Origin: Micromonospora fulviviridis
Lineage (GTDB): Bacteria > Actinomycetota > Actinomycetes > Mycobacteriales > Micromonosporaceae
NCBI RefSeq assembly: GCF_014648395.1
Contig: NZ_BMRA01000014.1
Location: 62,001-126,000, forward strand
Direction: 5' to 3'
Length of the DNA: 64,000 nucleotides
Shown: piece by piece, positions 24,974-33,028 of the stretch
Numbering within the stretch: position 1 is the stretch's first letter
Layout: each line of letters opens with the position of its first letter
Position numbers and translations under genes: made by a program
The notes under the pieces: generated by a model
The model's input: the letters and a program-made list of their open reading frames with translations, nothing else
What the model was told of the DNA's origin: nothing
Database searches by the model: none

Positions 24974-25906
24974 ATGGACATCGTCAGCACCGGGCAGCCG
25001 CCCGCCGAGAACGCCGCCAGCACCTGCTACCGGCACCCCAAGCGGGAGACGCTGCTGCGCTGCACCCGCTGCGACCGCCACATCTGTCCCGACTGCATGC
25101 GCGAGGCGCCGGTCGGCCACCGCTGCCCGGAGTGCGTCCGGGCGGACAACCGGACCGTCCGGCAGGCCCGCACGGTCTTCGGCGGCCGGCTGGTGGCCCG
25201 CCCGCTGGTGACGTACGCGCTGGTCGCCCTCATCCTGCTGGCGTACCTGGTCGAGCTGGTCCACCCGGCCGTCCTCGACCAGTTCGACAGCCTGGGCACC
25301 GGGCTGGTCGACGACGCCGGCCAGCGCTACGTCGACGACGGCGTGGCCCGCCCCGGGTACGAGCCGATCGGGGTGGCGCACGGCGAGTGGTACCGCCTCA
25401 TCACCTCGTCCTTCCTGCACCTGCTGCCCACCCAGGGCGCGCTCGGCTTCCTGCACATCGCGTTCAACCTGTGGTGGCTGTGGGAGCTCGGCCGGGTCAT
25501 CGAGGAGCGGCTGGGGCACGTCCGGTACCTCGCCGTCTACCTGCTCTCCGCGCTGGGCGGCGGGGTCCTGGGCTTCCTGGTCTCCCCGCACCAGGCCGCG
25601 GTCGGCGCGTCCGGCGCGGTGTACGGCCTGGCCGGCTGCTACGTGGTGCTCACCCGGCGGCTGCACCACCATCCGATCGACCCGCAGCGGGTGCTCATCC
25701 CGTTCGTGATCTGGATGGTGCTCTCCGCCGGCTGGACCTCCTGGGAGGGCCACCTGGGCGGCCTGCTGGTCGGCGGCGTGGTCGGCCTCGGGCTCGCGTA
25801 CGCCCCGGCGAAGCGGCGGAACGCCGTGCAGGTGGCGGTCACCGTGGCCGTCGCCGTGCTCCTCGTCGCGCTGGTCGTGGTGAAGTCGCTCGCCCTCGCC
25901 GGCTGA
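24974..25906 (+). CDS. Rhomboid-family intramembrane serine protease with B-box zinc finger
   Basis: A 310-aa protein. The N-terminus carries a B-box-like zinc finger (CYRHPKRETLLRCTRCDRHIC..CM..HRCPEC, about 18-55). Six transmembrane segments follow, with the rhomboid motifs: HIAFNLWWLWELG, catalytic Ser in GASGAVYGLAG, and catalytic His in WEGHLGG. It cleaves transmembrane substrates within the membrane. The spacing of Ser and His in TM4 and TM6 fits an active protease. It is probably transcribed with the L,D-transpeptidase upstream. Confidence 0.92.
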   Translation: MDIVSTGQPPAENAASTCYRHPKRETLLRCTRCDRHICPDCMREAPVGHRCPECVRADNRTVRQARTVFGGRLVARPLVTYALVALILLAYLVELVHPAVLDQFDSLGTGLVDDAGQRYVDDGVARPGYEPIGVAHGEWYRLITSSFLHLLPTQGALGFLHIAFNLWWLWELGRVIEERLGHVRYLAVYLLSALGGGVLGFLVSPHQAAVGASGAVYGLAGCYVVLTRRLHHHPIDPQRVLIPFVIWMVLSAGWTSWEGHLGGLLVGGVVGLGLAYAPAKRRNAVQVAVTVAVAVLLVALVVVKSLALAG

Positions 25907-25979
25907 CCCCGCCGAGCGCCCGCGGCGGGGCGGACGAACGGCCCTGGTGGACGGGCGCGGCCCGGCGTGACACTGAGCC

Positions 25980-26675
25980 ATGACACCTCAGCGCGTACCA
26001 CTGCTCGCCAGCCTGGTCGTGCTGTTCGCGGCGGCCTGCACGACGACGACCGACCACGACGGCGCGGCCCCGACGACCGCGCCGGCGCCGCCGCCCGGCG
26101 CGACCTCCGCCGCGACCACGCCCGCCACCACTCCGGCCGCGCCCACCACCGGCGCACCCGTCGGGGGCTCCTGGCGGGTGACCTACGGTTGGGCGGTCCT
26201 CGCGACGCCCGCCCGGGTGACCCACCAGGTCCGGGTGCCGGTCACCCCGGCGCCGGGGGAGCCGTTGCCCGTCCTGGTCGAGGTGCGCGTCGGCGACCAC
26301 CCGGCCGAGGGCTTCAGCCGGATCACCTTCGCCTTCCGCGGCCCGACGCCCTCCTACCAGGTCGGCTACGTCCCGCAGGTGGTGACCGAGGGCCGGGGCG
26401 CGCCCGTCGAGCTGCCCGGCACGGCCTACCTGTCGGTGCGGTTCGACCCGGCGCAGGCGCACGACGCCCGCGGCGCCGCCACGGCCGACGTGCCGCCGTC
26501 GCGGATCGGCTACCCGACCCTGCGCGGCTGGGCCGCGGCCGGCGACTTCGAGGGGCGCCTCAGCTTCGGGCTCGGGCTCCGGCCGCCGGCGGGCGGGACG
26601 CTGCCGGTGCGGCTGGGCGAGTCCACCCGCCCCGACGGCACCCACGTCGTCGCGGTCGACGTGCGACGCGGCTGA
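25980..26675 (+). CDS. AMIN-like-domain lipoprotein
   Basis: A 231-aa lipoprotein. Signal MTPQRVPLLASLVVLFAAAC with lipobox Cys near residue 20. A Thr/Pro/Ala-rich linker (about 21-60) is followed by a globular beta-rich domain (GSWRVTYGWAVL, GFSRITFAFRGPTPSYQVGYV, LSVRFDPAQAHD) of the actinobacterial AMIN-like type. It probably binds a cell-envelope ligand. The function of this family is not established. Convergent with the next minus-strand gene across a strong hairpin. Confidence 0.78.
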   Translation: MTPQRVPLLASLVVLFAAACTTTTDHDGAAPTTAPAPPPGATSAATTPATTPAAPTTGAPVGGSWRVTYGWAVLATPARVTHQVRVPVTPAPGEPLPVLVEVRVGDHPAEGFSRITFAFRGPTPSYQVGYVPQVVTEGRGAPVELPGTAYLSVRFDPAQAHDARGAATADVPPSRIGYPTLRGWAAAGDFEGRLSFGLGLRPPAGGTLPVRLGESTRPDGTHVVAVDVRRG

Positions 26676-26689
26676 CCGGCCCGCGCGGA

Positions 26690-26723
26690 CCGACCGCGCC
26701 GGCCCGGTGGCCGGCGCGGTCGG
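26690..26723. terminator. Bidirectional hairpin terminator
   Basis: Perfect 15-bp stem CCGACCGCGCCGGCC/GGCCGGCGCGGTCGG with a CGGT loop, between convergent genes (stops at 26675 and 26736). Confidence 0.65.
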
Positions 26724-26735
26724 GGTGCGGGTGGG

Positions 26736-27011
26736 TCAGCCGACCTCGCCGCGGACGATGGCCACCGCGACCCGGCAGAACTCGTCCATGTCCGGCTGGA
26801 AGCCGGCGGCGATGTCCGGGTGCAGCCCGGCGCGGGTCTCGTCGAGCAGCCGACGGCAGACCTCCTCGACCGGCTCACCCGCGTAGCTGGCGCGGACCCG
26901 GTCGGCGGCCGCCTGCAGGGCCGAGGTCAGCTGATCCTCAAGCGGGCCGCGCAGCTTCTGCTGCACAGGATCGAGCCCGCTCGGATCGAGCGTGACATGT
27001 GGCTCCGACAT
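26736..27011 (-). CDS. Small hypothetical protein (91 aa)
   Basis: Not recognised. The frame starts at ATG 27011 with GAAGGGAGC upstream as Shine-Dalgarno. It is acidic and mostly helical, with segments DQLTSALQAAADRVRASYAG and PVEEVCRRLLDETRAG, and ends RGEVG. There is no membrane segment or signal. Codon usage matches neighbours (high GC3). Its start is 47 bp downstream of the RusA-like gene on the same strand, so they are likely co-transcribed and may act together. Confidence 0.65.
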   Translation of the reverse strand: MSEPHVTLDPSGLDPVQQKLRGPLEDQLTSALQAAADRVRASYAGEPVEEVCRRLLDETRAGLHPDIAAGFQPDMDEFCRVAVAIVRGEVG

Positions 27012-27058
27012 CGGCGCTCCCTTCGTCGGCGACCGCGGTACCCCACCGCGATCGTCGG

Positions 27059-27490
27059 TCAAACCATCCTCGGTGCGGCCGCCACCCGGACCTGGTACGA
27101 GAAGTCCTCGGCGGGCTCCTCGACGTAGGACAGCCGGCGGATCTGCCGGTCGTCGGACCAGAGGGCGACGTCGACCAGCACCCCGAGGTGGGCCAGGCCG
27201 ATGTTCGCCACCCGCTTCTTGTCCTGGAGCACCGCGCAGACACCGCCCACCAGGGTGCTGGCGTCGGAGGTGCGGTGCCCGGGCGGGCAGCGCAGGGTCA
27301 CGTCCACCTCGATCGGACCGTCGAGCGGGGTCCACCCGGTGCGCTGGGCCGCCGTGCAGGCGGCCTGGAGCAGGGTGCGGACCCTCGCCGCCTGCCGGTG
27401 GCCGGCGGCGAAGATGGACAGGGCCTCGGTCTTGACCGGGGGCAGGCCGCTCACCTCGAACGTCAGGGCGAGAGCGCGGGTGTCCTGCAC
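27059..27490 (-). CDS. Hypothetical protein with RusA-like features (143 aa)
   Basis: GTG 27490 is chosen because GAGGAGGT lies 7 nt upstream. Visible pattern: N-terminal LTFEVSGLPPVKTEALS, helix HRQAARVRTLLQAACTAAQ, strand GPIEVDVTLRCPPGH, then SDASTLVGGVCAVLQDK and ALWSDDRQIRRLSY. The order strand, Asp-containing helix, then DD-QI matches the Holliday-junction resolvase RusA layout (D..N...DaL...DD.QI), though the usual Asn is not obvious. Such a fold outside a prophage is unusual, and no phage genes are nearby. Nuclease activity is a hypothesis. Confidence 0.6.
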   Translation of the reverse strand: MQDTRALALTFEVSGLPPVKTEALSIFAAGHRQAARVRTLLQAACTAAQRTGWTPLDGPIEVDVTLRCPPGHRTSDASTLVGGVCAVLQDKKRVANIGLAHLGVLVDVALWSDDRQIRRLSYVEEPAEDFSYQVRVAAAPRMV

Positions 27491-27672
27491 GACGGCACCT
27501 CCTCGTGGGAATCCTGCCCAACCGGTGGAACCGCAGAAGGGAGTTCGCGCGAGAACCAACCGATCGGACGGGCTGGGGTCGGCCGGAGGCGTATCGACTT
27601 CGACGGCGACGCGCTGGCTGCGGAGCTACGAAAACGCTAGTCGACCCGGCGGACGCTGGGTAGCCTCGCCGT

Positions 27673-28377
27673 TCACTGGGTGGGACGCGGGCGGAAGGCG
27701 CAGAACTCGTTCCCCTCCGGGTCGGCCAGCACCCACCAGGACGTCGCCGGGGTGGGCTCGCGCAAGAGGGTGGCCCCGGCCGCGATCAGTGCGGTGACCT
27801 CCGTGCCGGTCAGCTCGACGTCCCAGTGCACCCGGTTCTTCACCTGCTTGCGCTCCGGCACCGGGTCGAAGACCCAGTGGTCCCACGGGAAGCCGGCCGC
27901 GCCGACCACCGAGGCGGCGCCCTCGGGGGTGGTCTCCACCCGGCCGCCGACCACCCGCGCCCACCAGGCGGCCTGGGCGTCCGGGTCGGCGCTGTCCACG
28001 ACCAGTTCGAAGACGCCGGGCCGGGCGTCCTCGCGCGGCGGGAACGCGCAGAACTGGTTGCCCTCCGGGTCGGCCAGCACCCACCAGCTGATCTCCGCGT
28101 CCGGCTCGCGGACCAGGCGCGCGCCGGCGGCCAGCAGCGGGGCCGGTTCCGGACCGGTGAGCCGCAGGTCGAGGTGGACGCGGGTCTTGCCGGTCCGCGG
28201 CTCGGGCACCGTGTTGACCCAGATCGACTCGGCGGCGGAGGCGGCGCCGCGGGGGTCGATCCGGGCGTCGCCGTCGCCGGTGTCGACCAGGTTGCCGTCG
28301 AGGATGGCGGCCCAGAAGCCGCCGAGGCGGTGGGCGTCGGCGGCGTCCAGGCAGAGGTCCTTGAAGCGTGCGATCAT
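27673..28377 (-). CDS. Double VOC (glyoxalase/bleomycin-resistance-like) domain protein
   Basis: A 234-aa protein with two consecutive VOC modules. The first runs about 1-115 (MIARFKDLCLDAAD...WWVLADPEGNQFCAFPP) and the second 120-234 (FELVVDSADPD...WWVLADPEGNEFCAFRP). The near-identical WWVLADPEGN-FCAF endings show an internal duplication. VOC pairs form one metal-binding barrel; the His/Glu ligands needed for metal are only partly evident. Function could be resistance or a lyase/isomerase. Unknown substrate. Confidence 0.85.
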   Translation of the reverse strand: MIARFKDLCLDAADAHRLGGFWAAILDGNLVDTGDGDARIDPRGAASAAESIWVNTVPEPRTGKTRVHLDLRLTGPEPAPLLAAGARLVREPDAEISWWVLADPEGNQFCAFPPREDARPGVFELVVDSADPDAQAAWWARVVGGRVETTPEGAASVVGAAGFPWDHWVFDPVPERKQVKNRVHWDVELTGTEVTALIAAGATLLREPTPATSWWVLADPEGNEFCAFRPRPTQ

Positions 28378-28638
28378 CCGGCCATCATGCCGGCCGGGTC
28401 GGACGTCCACCCGAGCGCGAGCGCGGGCCGGGTGCGGCCGGTCGCGGTGATCCGCCCCGCGACCGCGGCTGTCGTATCCGTCTCGTGACCGCCAGGTTTC
28501 GCAGCGTCGCAGGCCGGGCACTGTCTGCCGCACGAAACGTCCCGGGCGCGGGCCGACCGGCCGGCGCTCCGACCGTCTCGCCGTGCGCCGGGGCACGGGT
28601 GACCTCCCCGGCTCTTCGCCGAAGAAAGGGGGAGGGCG

Positions 28639-29922
28639 ATGACGACGGACCCCGACCCGGCCGCGCGGCGGCCGGCCCGGCGTGCGGCGGCGGCAGCCGC
28701 CGCACTCGCGTTGGTGGCCCCGCTGGCCGCCTGCGGTTCCGGCGGCGACGGTGGCCCGCCCACGATCAACCTGTACTACCCGCCCGAGCAGAACCTGCAG
28801 AAGGTGGTCGACGACTGCAACGCGCAGGCCCAGGGGCGCTACCAGATCGTCTACCGGGTCCTGCCGCGGCAGGCCGACGACCAGCGGGTGCAGATGGTGC
28901 GGCGGCTCGCGGCGCAGGACAGCGGGATGGACGTGCTCGGCCTCGACGTCACCTGGACGCAGGAGTTCGCCAGTGCCCACTGGATCCGGGAGTGGACCGG
29001 CCAGGACAAGGCCGAGGCGGAGCAGGGCACGCTCGCCGGCCCGCTGGACACCGCCCGCTACGAGGACAAGCTCTACGCGGCGCCGAAGAACACCAACGTG
29101 CAGCTCCTCTGGTACCGCAGCGACCTGGTCCAGGAGCCGCCGAAGACCTGGGACGAGATGATCTCCGCCGCCCAGCAGCTCAAGCAGCAGGGCAAGCCGT
29201 ACCAGGTGCTCACCATGGGGGCCCAGTACGAGGGCCTCGTCGTCCTCTACAACACCCTGGCCGAGAGCGCGGGCGGGAAGATCCTGAGCGACGACGGCAA
29301 GCAGGCCGTCATGGACGAGGGCACCGTCAAGGCGCTCGACCAGCTCAAGAAGTTCGCCACGTCGGGCGTGACGTCGCCGTCGTTCAGCAACGCCACCGAG
29401 GACCCGGTCCGGCTGGAGTTCCAGTCCGGCGGTGGCGCCTTCGAGGTCAACTGGCCCTTCGTCTACCCGGCGATGCAGGAGGCGGCCCCGGATCTGGCGA
29501 AGAAGGTCAAGTGGGCGCGGATGCCCGGCATCGACGCGAACACCCCGAGCAAGGTCACCATCGGCGGGGTCAACATGGCGGTCAGCGCCTACTCGAAGCA
29601 CCCGACGGAGTCCTTCGAGGCGGCGAAGTGCATCCGCAACGCCGAGCACCAGAAGTTCTCCGCGGTCAACGACGGGGTGCCGCCCACCATCGAGTCGGTC
29701 TACGCCGACCCGGAGATGGACAAGGCGTACCCCATGAAGGACACCATCCTGGAGGAGCTGAAGGAGCCGGCGGTCCGGCCGCTGACCCCGGCGTACCAGA
29801 GCATCTCCACGGTCATGTCGGCGATTCTGTCGCCGCCGTCGGCCATCCGGCCCGAGCAGACCGCTAACGAGCTGCGCGACGCGATCGCCGACGCGCTGGA
29901 GTCGAAGGGGGTGCTGCCGTGA
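28639..29922 (+). CDS. lpqY: Trehalose-type ABC transporter solute-binding lipoprotein (LpqY-like)
   Basis: A 427-aa lipoprotein: basic Arg-rich start, Ala-rich core, lipobox LAAC (Cys near residue 32). Mature NLYYPPEQNLQKVVDDCNAQ and RVQMVRRLAAQDSGMDVLGLDVTWTQEFASAHWI resemble mycobacterial LpqY, which captures trehalose. A GGGGGAGG Shine-Dalgarno precedes ATG 28639. It is first in a four-gene operon (SBP, two permeases, ATPase) with overlapping or adjacent codons. The order equals lpqY-sugA-sugB-sugC, which recycles trehalose in mycobacteria. The ligand is inferred by similarity. Confidence 0.9.
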   Translation: MTTDPDPAARRPARRAAAAAAALALVAPLAACGSGGDGGPPTINLYYPPEQNLQKVVDDCNAQAQGRYQIVYRVLPRQADDQRVQMVRRLAAQDSGMDVLGLDVTWTQEFASAHWIREWTGQDKAEAEQGTLAGPLDTARYEDKLYAAPKNTNVQLLWYRSDLVQEPPKTWDEMISAAQQLKQQGKPYQVLTMGAQYEGLVVLYNTLAESAGGKILSDDGKQAVMDEGTVKALDQLKKFATSGVTSPSFSNATEDPVRLEFQSGGGAFEVNWPFVYPAMQEAAPDLAKKVKWARMPGIDANTPSKVTIGGVNMAVSAYSKHPTESFEAAKCIRNAEHQKFSAVNDGVPPTIESVYADPEMDKAYPMKDTILEELKEPAVRPLTPAYQSISTVMSAILSPPSAIRPEQTANELRDAIADALESKGVLP

Positions 29923-30920
29923 GTGTGAACGCCACTCCCGCCGGCGCGGACGTCGCCGCCGACGAGACCGCCACCCGGGGCGGCGGCCGGCACGCGGCCG
30001 TCCCGACCCAGCGGGCCGGCCGCCGGGCCCGGGCCCCGCTGAGCGAGAACAAGCGCGCCGAGCGGCGCCTCGGCTGGCTGCTCTGCGCGCCGGCCGCGCT
30101 GGTCATGGTGCTGGTCACGGCCTACCCGATCCTCTACTCGGTCTGGTTGTCGCTCCAGCGCTTCGACCTGCGCTTCCCGGACCAGCGCGAGTTCATCGGG
30201 CTGGAGAACTACGTGACCGTGCTGACCAACCAGTTCTGGTGGACGGCGTTCGGGGTGACCGCGCTGATCACCGTGGTCACCGTCGCCGTCGAACTGGTGC
30301 TCGGCATGGGCCTGGCGCTGATCATGCACCGGACGCTGGTCGGCCGGGGCATCGTCCGCACCGCGGCGCTCATCCCGTACGGCATCGTCACCGTGGTCGC
30401 CGCCTTCTCCTGGCGGTACGCCTGGACGCCCGGCACCGGCTACCTGGCCAACCTGTTCGACGGCAGTGCCCCGCTGACCGAGCGGGCCAGCTCGCTGGCG
30501 ATCATCATGCTGGCCGAGATCTGGAAGACCACCCCGTTCATGGCGCTGCTGCTCATGGCCGGGCTGGCGCTGGTGCCGGAGGACCTGCTCAAGGCCGCCT
30601 CCACCGACGGCGCGACGGCCTGGCAGCGGTTCACCAAGGTGATGCTGCCGGTCATGAAGCCGGCCATCCTGGTCGCCCTGCTGTTCCGCACCCTGGACGC
30701 GTTCCGGGTGTTCGACAACATCTTCGTGCTCACCGCCGGCGGCAATGAGACCTCGTCGGTGTCGATGCTCGCCTACAACAACCTGATCCGGGGGTTGAAC
30801 CTCGGCATCGGCTCCACGATGTCGGTGCTGATCTTCCTCACCGTGGCGATCATCGCGTTCGTGTTCGTGAAGCTGTTCGGCACCGCTGCCCCCGGCAGCG
30901 ACGACGGGGAGAGGCGCTGA
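29919..30920 (+). CDS. sugA: ABC transporter permease (SugA-like)
   Basis: A 333-aa MalF-type permease. A ~45-residue hydrophilic N-terminus precedes six membrane spans. The EAA-like loop is KAASTDGATAWQRFTKVMLP. GTG 29919 overlaps the lpqY stop (GTGA), giving translational coupling. It forms the channel with SugB. Confidence 0.9.
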   Translation: MSVNATPAGADVAADETATRGGGRHAAVPTQRAGRRARAPLSENKRAERRLGWLLCAPAALVMVLVTAYPILYSVWLSLQRFDLRFPDQREFIGLENYVTVLTNQFWWTAFGVTALITVVTVAVELVLGMGLALIMHRTLVGRGIVRTAALIPYGIVTVVAAFSWRYAWTPGTGYLANLFDGSAPLTERASSLAIIMLAEIWKTTPFMALLLMAGLALVPEDLLKAASTDGATAWQRFTKVMLPVMKPAILVALLFRTLDAFRVFDNIFVLTAGGNETSSVSMLAYNNLIRGLNLGIGSTMSVLIFLTVAIIAFVFVKLFGTAAPGSDDGERR

Positions 30921-30921
30921 C

Positions 30922-31758
30922 ATGGCAGTCGAAACCACCACGCGGGCGAAGGTGCGCTGGGGCCTGCTGGACGTCATCGTCGTCGTCTTCGCGCTGGTCC
31001 CGGTGCTCTGGATCGCCTCGCTGTCGTTCAAGACCCCGGCCACCCTCACCGACGGGAAGTTCTGGCCCCGGGAGTGGACGCTGGACAACTACCGGACGAT
31101 CTTCGACACCGACCAGTTCGTCCGGGCCCTGGTCAACTCCATCGGCATCGCGCTGATCGCCACCCTGATCGCGGTGGTGCTGGGCGCGATGGCCGCGTAC
31201 GCGATTTCCCGGCTGGACTTCCCCGGCAAGAAGCTGCTGGTCGGGGTGTCCCTGCTGATCGCCATGTTCCCGCAGGTGTCGCTGGTGTCGCCGCTGTTCG
31301 AGATCGAGCGGCAGCTCGGCCTCTTCGACACCTGGCCGGGGCTGATCCTGCCGTACATCACGTTCGCCCTGCCGCTGGCGATCTACACGCTCTCGGCGTT
31401 CTTCAAGCAGATCCCGTGGGACCTGGAGAAGGCGGCGAAGATGGACGGCGCCACCCAGGGCCAGGCGTTCCGGCGGGTGATCGCCCCGCTGGCGGCGCCG
31501 GGGCTGTTCACCACGGCCATCCTGGTCTTCATCTTCTGCTGGAACGACTTCCTCTTCGCCATCACGCTCACCTCGACCGAGCGGGCCCGTACGGTCCCGG
31601 TGGCGCTGTCGTTCTTCACCGGCGAGTCGCAGTTCGAGGACCCCACCGGGGCGATCTGCGCCGCCGCCGTGGTGATCACCATTCCGATCATCCTGTTCGT
31701 GCTCTTCTTCCAGCGCCGCATCGTCTCCGGCCTGACCTCCGGCGCAGTCAAGGGATAG
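30922..31758 (+). CDS. sugB: ABC transporter permease (SugB-like)
   Basis: A 278-aa MalG-type permease with six spans. The EAA loop is EKAAKMDGATQGQAFRRVIAP, the ATPase docking motif. It starts one base after the sugA stop. The C-terminus FQRRIVSGLTSGAVKG is characteristic of MalG-type subunits. Confidence 0.92.
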   Translation: MAVETTTRAKVRWGLLDVIVVVFALVPVLWIASLSFKTPATLTDGKFWPREWTLDNYRTIFDTDQFVRALVNSIGIALIATLIAVVLGAMAAYAISRLDFPGKKLLVGVSLLIAMFPQVSLVSPLFEIERQLGLFDTWPGLILPYITFALPLAIYTLSAFFKQIPWDLEKAAKMDGATQGQAFRRVIAPLAAPGLFTTAILVFIFCWNDFLFAITLTSTERARTVPVALSFFTGESQFEDPTGAICAAAVVITIPIILFVLFFQRRIVSGLTSGAVKG

Positions 31759-31769
31759 GTGGTGTTGTC

Positions 31770-32978
31770 ATGGCTGACATCGTGCTGGACAAGGTGAGCA
31801 AGCGGTTCCCGGATGGGACGACCGCGGTGCGGGGCGTCGACCTGGAGATCGCCGACGGCGAGTTCGTCATCCTGGTCGGCCCCTCCGGCTGCGGGAAGTC
31901 CACCACCCTGAACATGATCGCGGGGCTGGAGGACATCAGCTCCGGGGAGCTGCGCATCGCGGGGCAGCGGGTCAACGACAAGGCGCCCCGGGACCGCGAC
32001 ATCGCCATGGTCTTCCAGTCCTACGCGCTCTACCCGAACATGACGGTGCGGGAGAACATGGCCTTCCCGCTTCGGCTGGCGAAGCTGGACAAGGAGTCCA
32101 TCCACCAGAAGGTGGAGGAGGCGGCGAAGGTCCTGGAGCTGACGCCGCTGCTGGACCGCAAGCCGGCCAACCTCTCCGGCGGGCAGCGGCAGCGGGTGGC
32201 CATGGGCCGGGCGATCGTCCGCCAGCCCAAGGCGTTCCTCATGGACGAGCCGCTGTCCAACCTGGATGCGAAGCTGCGGGTGCAGATGCGCACCGTGGTG
32301 TCCCGGCTGCAGAAGCAGCTCGGCACCACCACGGTCTACGTGACCCACGACCAGACCGAGGCCATGACCCTCGGCGACCGCGTGGTGATCATGCGGGGCG
32401 GCGCGGTGCAGCAGGTCGGCCCGCCGCAGGAGCTCTACGACCACCCGCGCAACCTCTTCGTCGCCGGCTTCATCGGCTCACCGTCGATGAACTTCCTGCA
32501 CGCCGCCGTCGAGGACGGTCACTTGCGTACGGCGCTGGGCGACGTGCCGATCGGGGACCGGGTACGCCGGCAGCTCGACGGCGCCGACGCCCCGCGCGAG
32601 CTGATCCTCGGCATCCGTCCGGAGCACTTCGAGGACGCCGCGCTGATCGACGACGAGACCCGCCGCCGGGGCCTGGAGTTCGACGCGCCGGTCGACATCG
32701 TCGAGTCGATGGGCTCGGACAAGTACGTCTACTTCACGGTCGAGGGGGAGCGGGCCAGCGCCGCCGAGCTGGAGGAGCTGGCCGCCGACGCGGGCGCCGC
32801 CGACTTCACCGGGACCGGGTCGAGCCTGGTCACCCGGCTGTCGGCGGAGTCGCCGGTGCGCGAGGGCGAGTCGCGGCGGGTCTGGTTCAACCTGGAGAAG
32901 ATCCACCTCTTCGACCCGTCCACCGGCCGGAACCTCACGCTGCACGAGGGGCGGGCGTCCGGCGCGCTGGCCGACTGA
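31770..32978 (+). CDS. sugC: ABC transporter ATPase (SugC/MsiK-like)
   Basis: A 402-aa ATPase. Walker A GPSGCGKST at 37-45, Q-loop VFQSYALYPNMT, signature LSGGQRQR, Walker B AFLMDEPLSNLD, and switch His in VTHDQ. A C-terminal TOBE/regulatory domain lies at about 240-402 (LGIRPEHFEDA, FDAPVDIVESMGSDKYVYF). The long regulatory domain is typical of MalK/MsiK proteins, which may serve several sugar importers. It may therefore also energise the ATPase-less importer at 6.4-9.7 kb. ATG 31770 is 11 bp after sugB. Confidence 0.93.
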   Translation: MADIVLDKVSKRFPDGTTAVRGVDLEIADGEFVILVGPSGCGKSTTLNMIAGLEDISSGELRIAGQRVNDKAPRDRDIAMVFQSYALYPNMTVRENMAFPLRLAKLDKESIHQKVEEAAKVLELTPLLDRKPANLSGGQRQRVAMGRAIVRQPKAFLMDEPLSNLDAKLRVQMRTVVSRLQKQLGTTTVYVTHDQTEAMTLGDRVVIMRGGAVQQVGPPQELYDHPRNLFVAGFIGSPSMNFLHAAVEDGHLRTALGDVPIGDRVRRQLDGADAPRELILGIRPEHFEDAALIDDETRRRGLEFDAPVDIVESMGSDKYVYFTVEGERASAAELEELAADAGAADFTGTGSSLVTRLSAESPVREGESRRVWFNLEKIHLFDPSTGRNLTLHEGRASGALAD

Positions 32979-32991
32979 ACGGCACCGGGTC

Positions 32992-33020
32992 CGGGCCGGT
33001 GGGCGGCGCCCACCGGCCCG
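32992..33020. terminator. Bidirectional hairpin terminator
   Basis: Perfect 13-bp stem CGGGCCGGTGGGC/GCCCACCGGCCCG with a 3-nt loop, between convergent sugC and the AlkZ-like gene. Confidence 0.65.
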
Positions 33021-33028
33021 GCCGCGTG

